Part shown: positions 24,601-33,900 of the stretch, piece after piece | Position numbering within the stretch: the stretch's first letter is position 1 | Layout of the letters: each line of letters opens with the position of its first letter | Origin: Bursaphelenchus xylophilus | Taxonomy: Eukaryota > Nematoda > Chromadorea > Rhabditida > Aphelenchoididae | Direction of reading: 5' to 3' | DNA length: 64,000 nucleotides | Assembly (NCBI GenBank): GCA_904066235.2 | Contig: CAJFCV020000006.1 | Coordinates: 6,014,001-6,078,000, forward strand | Notes under the pieces: model-generated | Databases searched by the model: none | Seen by the model: only the letters and a program-made list of their open reading frames with translations | What the model was told of the DNA's origin: nothing | Program-made: the position numbers and the translations under genes

Positions 24601-26369
24601 TCCTTCTGCCCTTCCTCACGTTTTGATTACTCATCCCGTCTGCAATTGCTTTTTTTCCAACTTTTGCCAATTCTCGTGTCTGTTTTTGAGTGATGGAACG
24701 CGGAGGGCGGGGGGAGGGTCAACGGCATCCACGAACCCAGGAGCGCGCGACAGCTGTGTTCCACTGTGGTTGGGCCTTTTCTTGCCCTGCAATGTTTTGC
24801 GGCCTCGGATCGGCGCGACCGACGTCTGCCTAGCGATTTGGGCACTGCCTTCTTTGCGTAATCGCGTTTTTTTGCACGCGCTGGCCGTTTGTCTTGTGGT
24901 CCGCGGTTGGCAGCGTCTCCCGGTCATTTCGGCAATGGCAAGCGGCCTTCGGATGTTTCGATTGGCAGTCCTAGAAGCGTTCTATGCATCCTTAACTCTC
25001 AAAGGGACTTTCTAATCTTGTTTTCAACTCTAACCTTTGGGATGATGTCTAATCAATCCATCCCTGTTTTTGTCGTGGAACAGCGATGATAAGATTGCGT
25101 GTCTGATTGTGTGAATCCCCGCTTCCGAACGCATTTCCAAGTTGGTCGTTCCTTTCTTCTTTTCGCCCCCCGATGACACGTCGTCGCGCGAGCGTTCCAT
25201 CACGCTCCGAATGCGGCAATGCACGGTCGGATGCGTGACCTCATTCCTTTGCGCGCGAGCGTCGTGTTCAGCCTGGGCGCACTTTTCCCTACCTTTTCGA
25301 CTCTCCCCCTTTTGGGGAAAACTTTGGAAACCCGTGCACGGTGCGGCGATGCGCGGCGTGATGGGGTCAATCCTTGGAAAAAACATCCGACGACAACGTC
25401 GCCCCAGTTTCGGATGGGATGGGCGCTTGAATGGGTCGTCTGCTCCGCTTTCCGTCTTCTGGACCTGAGGGCATCTGGGTCATCGCGTTCGCAATTGCGT
25501 TGAGGTGAAATTGGATTGATCTTCCTGACTTTTCGATGTAGCGTTGTCCAGCATTTTCTTCGGCCACAGTACTTCACAGGATTTTTTTGAAATTGGATTT
25601 GTCATTTTGGAGCTTATTTTTTTAATGTTTTTTGATTTTCACTATTTTTCGATCACTCAAGCGCTTTACAACGTCAAAATTCGTAAACTTATACTTTATG
25701 GATCCATTTTAATATCAGTGAAATCCTTTCGAGGCTGGATCGTGACCTCACCCTCGAGCACCGTCCCTTCCATTGCCCTCGCTCATGTTTCACCCGCGGC
25801 CACATTTTTTTGCGATTGGAAACGTCACGCTTTTGTCGCGTCGCGTGGTGGCGGCCTGCGCCTTTCCCCTGCCCTCAGGTCGCGTCACCTTTCTGTGTCA
25901 GAGTTCGTCAGACTTTTTTTGGCGGGCGATTCGGTGAGAGGCAGTGAAAGCGGGCGGCGACCCGCGACACCAAAAAACTGAAAGCGACGCAATCGACCGC
26001 GACGTGAGACGAATGCGTCGGGAGGGAAGCACAATGCACGTCCCAGCGAGAGAAAGCGAGAGCCCACGCCGAACGGGGAGACGGGCAGAGAGGGCGAGAG
26101 ACGAGGCCGGCTGGGCATTGGTCACTCCAGGCTTTTCGGCGCGATGTTTTTCCGTTCGCGCGTGTTTTTTTTATGGAACCGGGTGAGGACGCGACTGGCC
26201 TTCGCAATCATTTGATTCCTTATCTGTTTTACGAATTTCGGACGAACACGCTACGAGTTTTTTTCCGTTAATGTTACGTAACCCCGGAAGATTTTGCATC
26301 TTTCAAATCGCGGTTTTATTTATTGAAATGACTTGCGATTTTCAGATCACCTTCCCTTCTTTGAGATTC
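18659..26369. other. Long GC-richer gene-free region
   Basis: The first ~540 bp are the importin alpha 3' UTR, ending at an AATAAA at 19187. From about 19.7 to 26.2 kb there is no frame with a recognisable domain, and open frames occur on both strands because stop codons are scarce in CG-rich parts (notably 19.75-20.75, 21.7-22.3, 22.8-24.4 and 25.1-26.2 kb). No tRNA, transposon ends or tandem arrays were seen. It directly precedes the GMEB-like gene and may hold its distal promoter, enhancers or non-coding first exons. Confidence 0.5.
19187..19192 (+). terminator. Polyadenylation signal of importin alpha
   Basis: AATAAA, immediately repeated as AATAAATAAA, about 530 bp after the importin alpha stop codon in a T-rich 3' UTR. 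Confidence 0.6.
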
Positions 26370-28109
26370 ATGTTGGAAAACATGACTGCTGAGTCCGAGG
26401 TGCCACCGGAGGTTCGATTGGAGCCATCCGAATCCTCGTCGGCCTCCTCGTTATCACCGCCAAATCAATTCGCCTTCACGTTGCAACCGAGTAACGAGAA
26501 ACTCAATGAACTCAACAAGTCTTTCAACGAATCCAAACCATTTGTGGACATTAAATCCGAGTCCTCGGATTCCGTTGAAATTCCGAATGACACTCCTTTG
26601 GATGCACCAATCCATGAAGTTCGGTGCGGAACCTTGAATGCAAAGTTGCACATGCAGAGATTCACTTGTCCCGGCATCCATCGACGCTGCATCGAGTTCA
26701 ATGGACTCATGATTACACCTCGAGAATTCACAATAAAAGCCGAGAAAGACAAACAGAAAGATTGGAAGGGATCGATCAGATTCGGCCGGTATAATCTGAG
26801 GACCATGATGGAGACGAAAGGTTTAGACTTCTACCATCATGACACCAACTGCAGTCTCAAATGCCAAAGTAGAAATTACATCAAGAACAGGAAGTCTGAA
26901 GCTATGGAATCTGGATTCTCATTGCTGGATTCAATGGTGTCCAGTGCTGAAAGTAGGACTAGTTCCAACAATGGAGATCATAATGACGAGAACGGGTAAG
27001 GTTTTATCATAAATTATCGTTGTTTTAATATAAGGCGTTAAGGAAAAACATTGTAATTGTTTATTTTCCAGTGACCATCTCCGAAAAAGGTCATCCGTGC
27101 TCGAGGATTATGTCAGTCAGACTATACAGTCATTGAATGGGAACTCGTTGTCTCGCCTCATGAAAGAAGAAGCCCAAATCAAACCAGAGGACACCTTCTC
27201 CTTCCCCAACACCAATTCCACTACAACCTCGGTCTCCTCTCCTCCCACACAACCTCTGCTTCAACAAGAATTCGTCCAGCAGCCTCAACAGGACGTTAAT
27301 CTTCTTCTCCATCAACTTCTAGAACAACAGAAACTTGTCCAACAACAGCCTCTTCCCCAACAGCAACTCCTCCAATCTCTGATGCAGACCGTTCAGAAGT
27401 CGCAGAACCCACAAGATACTAATGCTTTGCTGCAGATGGCGGCTGTAGCTCTGCAAATGAATAATCAGCAACATCAGATGCAACAACAACAACTCATGCC
27501 CGGGAACTTTAACATCCTTGAGCAATGTTTGATTAATCAAGGGATTAATCAGCTGAATAATAACGGATCTACCTTCCCAATGGTTCAACAAGCCCAATTG
27601 CCATATCTGAATGAGAATACGTTCAGCGTCGCTTCGATCAGAAAGGTGATGGAAGAAGAACCTCAGTTGTTTTGGTCCAAAATGAAAGATCTTGGATGTC
27701 TGGATGAGATGCTGGATTCCATCTCGCTAGCTGTTGATAGATTACGATCTCTTTACAGTAAGAGGGAATCCACAAGCAGTGAAGAAGAGTTTGGTATGTC
27801 GAAAGGACTGAATCTTAATCTTTTTTTTAGCAGCTCGAAGACTGTCCGGCATGGCCAATCTCTTGGATCTTGGAGGTGTTTTCGGTGAGAAATTACAAGC
27901 CCGGTTCATGCAATCTGCTTTCGAAGCGCCAGTAGTGAATAAAGATGTACAAAGTGAGTAGAGGATGCCGTTAAAAATCAAAATTCCGTCTAATCTGAAG
28001 ACTTATATTTGCCGTTTCAGTGGTCCTCGCACTTCAACAAGCGGCAAAACGCCACTCCCAAGCCTTCGAAGACTTGAAGCCGGACTTGAAGAAAATAAGG
28101 ATGGTCTAG
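26370..28109 (+). CDS. SAND-domain transcription factor, GMEB-like
   Basis: Four exons (26370-26995, 27072-27793, 27831-27953, 28021-28109) give 519 aa. A SAND DNA-binding domain spans about residues 83-170: CGTLNAKLHMQRF, a CPGIHRRC zinc-binding-like cluster (C100, H104, C107), and the KDWK motif at 130-133 that contacts DNA. This form, with the metal cluster and NLRTMMETKGLDFY helix, is that of glucocorticoid modulatory element-binding proteins (GMEB; C. elegans gmeb genes). A Gln-rich region follows (27260-27500), then a conserved-looking helical tail (LFWSKMKDLGCLDEMLDSI, and LQARFMQSAFEAP). N-terminal Ser-rich sequence contains a PFVDIKSESSD stretch resembling a sumoylation site. ATG 26370 is chosen because it follows an acceptor-like TTTTCAG at 26341-26345; the next ATG, 26382, is also possible. 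Confidence 0.88.
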
Positions 28110-28557
28110 AAGAGAAAGAGGGCTTGGTCTCCCAACGAACTCCTGGTGCTGCAACCACCCCCACACTGCCGAACGGGTCTCATCGCTAATAATTATGTTG
28201 CTGTTCACTACCCGCTCCGTCCTTTCATCTAGTCCAAAGCTAATAAGATCTTCCGTATTTATTTTTATCTTTATTACGACGATCTCAACTCAGACCAACA
28301 CACCCCAGGGCATTTAGTCGTGTCCAGTGGGCATTTTTGTACCTTGTTTTTGGCACCAGAAAACCGTTTCAATCTCTTCGCATCCACATCTCCAGAAAAC
28401 ACTCTTTAATTACACATGCCCGAAGTGCCTTTCAACTTATTTAAGAATATTGCACCTTTTATTGTTATCCGTCCAAGCCCACTCCTAACATTATTCTACT
28501 GCCTGCGAGCGGATCTGTATAAATAGGAATCCCATCGTGTTATCTTGCTATTTTGTT

Positions 28558-28563
28558 AATAAA
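28558..28563 (+). terminator. Polyadenylation signal of the GMEB-like gene
   Basis: AATAAA about 450 bp after the stop codon and about 95 bp from the stop of the convergent TIM29 gene. Confidence 0.6.
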
Positions 28564-28657
28564 GGCCTCATATTTAGTGTATTCGCTAACGATTTATATG
28601 GCAGAAACAAAGACAAAGTGACAAATATCGATTACCTATAGGAGCGGGAATCGTTGG

Positions 28658-29280
28658 TTACGTTTCTTTGCAAAGGAACTCCTCTTGTTTGATATCATAA
28701 TCAATGAAAGCCTTCTCCAATTTATAGAACTTTCCAAAGGCTCCAACGTCCACAAGATTATGAGCAAATCGTTCCCAAAACCAGGGTTTGAGATTGGAAT
28801 CTTGTGATACTGGACTGTATACCTAAACGATTGTTTAAATCTGTTATAAACAACTCACTCTTCTGTCGAATTCGCGTTTTATGAGCAAAGAAAAGAACCA
28901 GCAATCATAGAGATCGAGACGTTCTGAGTTTAGGAGATCCGTGTATTCATGAAGAGCGGAATCTGCAAAATGAATGACCGTCTGCCTTGAAACTTACCAG
29001 CGTTAGAGCTGTGTATTGAAATGGGTAATAAGGCCATTTGTTGTCTTAATTCGACCAATCGCAAGTCCAATTCACTATCCAATGGTCTTGTTCTGTTCGC
29101 ATAACCAAGAAACACCAACCCCGTTCCAATCATCCCTGTCCTCACTGGTCGCTTTACCGAGTTTTGTGCTGTTTCCACAATCACTGTTTTGTAATCATTA
29201 GCCAAATTTTGCACATATTCTTTTATTTTTATACCCGCTCTTCGGAATATGTTCGGCTTGGCAACTACAGCAGCAGCCAT
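28658..29280 (-). CDS. TIM29-like mitochondrial import subunit
   Basis: Three exons (28998-29280, 28859-28962, 28658-28822; introns of 35 and 36 bp) give 183 aa. The order of features, NDYKTVIVETAQNSVKRPVRT, a glycine-containing hydrophobic segment (MIGTGLVFLGYANRT), RPLDSELDLRLVELRQQM and a C-terminal VDYD-like IDYDIKQEEF, fits TIM29 (C19orf52), a subunit of the TIM22 carrier translocase in the mitochondrial inner membrane. An AG acceptor (TTTGCAG) ends 9 bp before the chosen ATG, and the in-frame sequence upstream of it looks intronic, so ATG 29280 is preferred to an upstream one at 29358. The gene starts 160 bp after the MPDU1 stop on the same strand. Confidence 0.75.
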
Positions 29281-29385
29281 GAAATGTGACTGCAAATAAT
29301 ACCTCGTAAACCCAATTACCAAACAGATCAATATCAAAGGTTTGAATACCATGCCCAAGACATCATTAACGCTAACATGAAAGAG

Positions 29386-29391
29386 TTTATT
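29386..29391 (-). terminator. Polyadenylation signal between MPDU1 and TIM29
   Basis: AATAAA on the minus strand, about 50 bp after the MPDU1 stop codon and about 95 bp before the AG acceptor of TIM29, the arrangement of a nematode operon intercistronic region. Confidence 0.6.
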
Positions 29392-29439
29392 TAAAGTGGA
29401 ATGAAATACATAAGCCTGAAAAATGACTAGCTAGTTTAG

Positions 29440-30271
29440 TTACTCTTTCTTCTTTTTCTTGTCATCCACATTCCAGTAAATAACCAGCTGTACGACCAAG
29501 ATGAAATTGAGGACCGTAGCCACGACGTAAGAAAGGATAACCAGATTATCTCCGGTCTCTTGTATCGACGTAAAGATTCGGGCCACGCACCCACCAAACG
29601 CCATCGTAACGGAGATGGGAGATAATTGACCAGTCGATCCTTGTCGGTAATTGGCTAATATTTGAAGTCCCTACAAAGGAAAATGAAGAAACAGCAACAC
29701 AAACTTACTTTGGAGGCTGTAATTATCGGAATTGTGGCAGATTGAAGAAATGTCAGAGCAGACATTGGCACATAATGATACATTACTGCTGTAGTCAGCA
29801 TCCAGGTGACCGCCAAGAAAGAAAACGCACCCGGAGTGTTGCCGTTGTAATGAAGAATCTGCATAACAATAATCGCCGTTTGTACGAAGATGGCTAGCGA
29901 ATCTCCCCATTGGCTAAAATAAACAATGTAGAAATAGATAACCTTACCTAAAAGCAAAACCTTTTTCAAAACTGTATGCTGAGGTCGATCCTGCGGCCAC
30001 GATAGCTAAGATCTGGGCAGCTAGAGAAATACCCGCTCCAGATTTATTGGCCTTAATCTTGAGGATTTGTGGAACCAGAATACCCAAAGATCCGGCGGTC
30101 AACGCAAATCCAAGACATCTGCTCAGAACGGCGGGCACACACTCGCCTAAAGATAAATTGCCAAAAATAAACCTTACGATTAAGGACATCCATTTCAACG
30201 ATCATCTTCTCGAAACATTTCTTCGGAAAGATCTGTTTAATGGCAATATCGACAAACTCCTTGGCTGTCAT
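29440..30271 (-). CDS. MPDU1: Mannose-P-dolichol utilization defect 1 (PQ-loop protein)
   Basis: Four exons (30178-30271, 29948-30146, 29709-29913, 29440-29670) give 242 aa, close to the usual ~247. MPDU1 is an endoplasmic-reticulum multi-pass protein needed for use of dolichol-phosphate mannose and glucose in N-glycan and GPI synthesis. Visible are the first PQ-loop (GSLGILVPQILKI, Pro57-Gln58; KSGAGISL), FSQWGDSL, a long hydrophobic block, and the second repeat (QGSTGQLSPISV, GGCVARIFTSIQETGD), ending in a lysine-rich tail (KKKKKE) typical of an ER-retrieval signal. Introns are 31, 34 and 38 bp, the 31-bp one being near the lower limit for splicing. AG acceptors just upstream of the ATG suggest trans-splicing. 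It lies between the TBC and TIM29 genes, all on one strand. Confidence 0.93.
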
Positions 30272-30375
30272 CTCCGGAGCGTAACCTGGTTAACCTGAAT
30301 AATATTGTTCTCAACGCTCTTTAATAATTCCATTTACAAAATATAACTAGCGATCAGAGTTCACGGTATGATATA

Positions 30376-30381
30376 TTTATT
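30376..30381 (-). terminator. Candidate polyadenylation signal of the TBC/TLDc gene
   Basis: AATAAA on the minus strand about 530 bp after the TBC gene stop and 105 bp upstream of the MPDU1 ATG. Confidence 0.45.
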
Positions 30382-30912
30382 TATGTTAGACTAGGTTTAT
30401 TCGACTAAAACAAAATAGTTCACCAACACGTTAGAGATAGCATTAGGATAGAAAGGTTTGGAACCGGAGAAAATTAGGTAAAAAGAGCAAAATACACCTT
30501 ATAAAGAAAGATCACGAGGCAGTTTGGGCTATGATTAAATGCTAAGTGAAATACGACAAATGAGAATTCTGGAATACAAAAATGGCACAAATGGCTTTAA
30601 TAAAAGCGACTTGGGAGTTTTCCAAACAATAAAATAACGTGTTCAACAGAGAAAAAGACTTGACTCTTTCAGGAAAGAGAAACACTTGACACAAAAAATG
30701 GAAGACCCTCGTAAAAGAAGTGTAAGTTTGACTAGAAGAGTCCGTTTGAAGAGAAACCTTTAGAAAAATGGCACGGAACTCGTCGTAAAAGCTTATTTGC
30801 ATAATATATTCTACTATAATATATTCTGCTTCGGAGCAGTAAAGCCAACTCCAGATTTCAACAAAAACGCATGAAATAAGAGACCAAATAGTTTTCCTTA
30901 GCTGGCAAATAA

Positions 30913-33900
30913 TTAGACGGCGCCCGCACTGACCACATTGAACACTTCGAGTTCGTCGATGTCAAATGAAGTGTTATTCACTAGAGCGGCGCTGCCAAAG
31001 GTCTCGCATGGATAACTTAGCCCGTGAGTTAGCTCATCACGGATGGCGATTGCGTCTCCGCCGCCGGATCCAATCTGAAAACGTAACGTTTAAGACCTGT
31101 ATACAATTTAAACCATCCGTTCATCAAAAGAAACTTACTATTAGAAATTTATCGCCCGCAGTCATGAACATTTGAGGGCACTGGTCGGGCTGCTCATGAT
31201 TACGACCGACCCATGGGTAAATGGTGGGGAAGAGCTGATCCTTGGGTTGCTTGAATACGAACGACTCCCCCGTTCCGAAGTACCTCGTCCTTGCTCTTTC
31301 TCTGACGTCTCTTCTCTCTGCCCAGCATGCTGAACAATACGCACCGAATATTTCCCCGGTGGTGGTGCGAATAATCAGCAAGGACTGTTCGGCTTCATCT
31401 ATTCTGAAATTATTATAAAACATGAATGCCGAACAAATACAGTAATTTCCCTTGATAAATAAGACTTACTGAGCCCACAGCTGAGTGAATGAAGCCCCGT
31501 GTTCGGAGAGGCGGAAGAGCAATAACGGGGTCTCCAGTTGATATCGGCTAGGGAAGGCGGCCATTAAATCTTGGGCCGAATCAGCATCAATAATGGTGCT
31601 CTTGAAGGGGGCTGTGTACGGATTCCTGAGGGCCGAGATCCTGGTTGTGGATGGCTTCTCGAGACGACGTCGATGGACTTCTTCTCGGTACTGAAAACTC
31701 TTATCATCACCACCAGTTCCATGTAACCCGTCAATAAATTTGCGATTGATTTCATTCGATCTAATTTTAGCTGTTTCGGTATTCAAAAATAGTGGCATTC
31801 CGAGTGGGAAATACGACCAGACAGAATGAAAAATCAACAGTAAAAAATCAAAATTGGACTGACTTTATCTTCGTAATGCTTCTGGAGATGCTCGAAAGTG
31901 GAATGCTTGAAGTTTCTGATCGCGAATCCCATGTCCAACAAGGTCTGTGAACTGACAGGGCAGTTCTGGGCGAGGATGGAGATCTGTTCCGCGATCTCCT
32001 GAACACGATCTTCCGGAGTTTGGCCACCTGAGGCTGTGGCTGCTGATCTGACACGTTGTTTATACCACAGATACACGAGTGAGAGGGCGACACGGAGTAA
32101 CATTTTGTGCCCTGAAATTGCATTTTGCTTTCGGATTTCACGCAACACTGACAAATTTTAGGCGGAATCTGAAGCTGGCCGTTCACACATTTGTTGTTTT
32201 TCTATGTCATCCCTATTTCTCCAAATTCTCCCTTCCCTTAACATTATTTTTATGGAATCTCTTCAATACATACAGTATTAACTCTAGCTAACCAATACCT
32301 CAGCATGCTCGACTGCTTGGCTCTTGATCGAAAACTTTGTTTCAACTTGCTATTTCTGACCTTGAAAGCACTTACCTTCAACCAAAAAACAATCGACCAC
32401 TCGAACCAGATAGTCGAAAGGGAGATGTTTGAATATCCAGGCAGACCAGGGCTGGAAGACTTCGGCCAGTTTGAAGTCTTCGTTGGTTCCGGCGCGTCTT
32501 TTCAGAAAATTGTAAGCAGATTTCTAAAATCGTAAACGTAAAATCCCCTTTTTAAATGTAAAAGAACATTTTTCTGTCTGTCTGTCATTCCGAAGCCAAT
32601 CTATTCTCATTTTGAAAAATTCGAGGCAAAAAATCGGTCTCGATCGTGGGAAAATGGGAATAATTCAAAATCATTTTCAAAGTTTTGGTTTGCGGAGCAG
32701 TCAGTCGCAAAAATGTGAATCCGGAGTGCGGTCGGTTTCGAGTGCAGGTGAGTGGTGCAGAGTTGGGTACCTTTGCATATTTTGGATTGTGTAAGTGGTA
32801 TTGCGATAGGATTTTTTGGAATTTTGTTTTTTAGGGAAAGTGATGAATTTGGGTTAGGGCTTTGATGAAAAGTTGGGAATTTTAGTGAGAGAAAGTTTTG
32901 GCTTGAGGAGTAGTCAGTTGCAAAGATGTGAGTGCGGAATGCGGTCGGGTTTGGAGTGCAAGTGAGTGGTGCAGAGTTGGGTAATTTTGCATATTTTGGG
33001 TTGAGTACATGGTACTGTGATAGGAATTTTAGGAATTTTGTTTTTTGGGGAAAGTGATGAATTTCGGGTAGGTTTTGACATAAAGTTAGGAGTTTGGAAA
33101 CCTTTTCACATGCGAGGGGCCGCAGGCCCCGAGCCTTTGGAAAAATTTAAATCAAAAGCTTTAGAGAAAGTTCAAAAGCAAGAGTAAAAGAACAAGTAAA
33201 AGTACCAGAAATTGGGGGGCCCGAAGGGACCCCCTAATTTCTGGTCCCCGTTCTTTAAAGCAAAGCCATGGACTCATTTCTGTCTGTTTGTCCGTGAAGC
33301 CAAACAATTCTCATTTTGAAAAATTCGAAGCAAAAAATCGGTCAAGATGATGGGAAAATGCAAATTTTTTCAAAAATTCAAAATCATTTTCAAAGTTTTG
33401 GTTTCCGGAGCATTCAGTTAGAAAAGGGTCAGTGTGGGGTGCGGTCGGGTTTCAGTTCAGAGAAATGGTGCAGAGTAGCATACCTTTGTATATTTCGAGT
33501 TAAAAAATTGGATGAAAAGTTAGGAATTTGAGAAATGTTAGTTTCTATTATACTTCGCATGCGAGGGGGCCGCAGGCCCCCGAGCCCTTTAGTCAATTTA
33601 TTGTATTGGGTATGGAACCGCATGCGAGGGGCCGGAGGCCCCGAGCCTTTTCTAAAATTTTGTGAAAATTGAAAAGCAAGAGTAAAAAGTTCAAGTAAAA
33701 GTACCAGAAATAGGGGGGCCCGAAGGGACCCCCTAATTTCTGGTCGAATTTTCTTACAAGGAAAGTGCTTCTATGGGGTATGGAGTTACAGTTCGAGACA
33801 AATATCAAAATCGCAAAATTTTTCTGGTTCAGTATATGTAAAAATTCGCTGCCCAATTTTGGTTTGTAAGGGCGAGAAAATCCTCAGAACTTTTCTCGCA

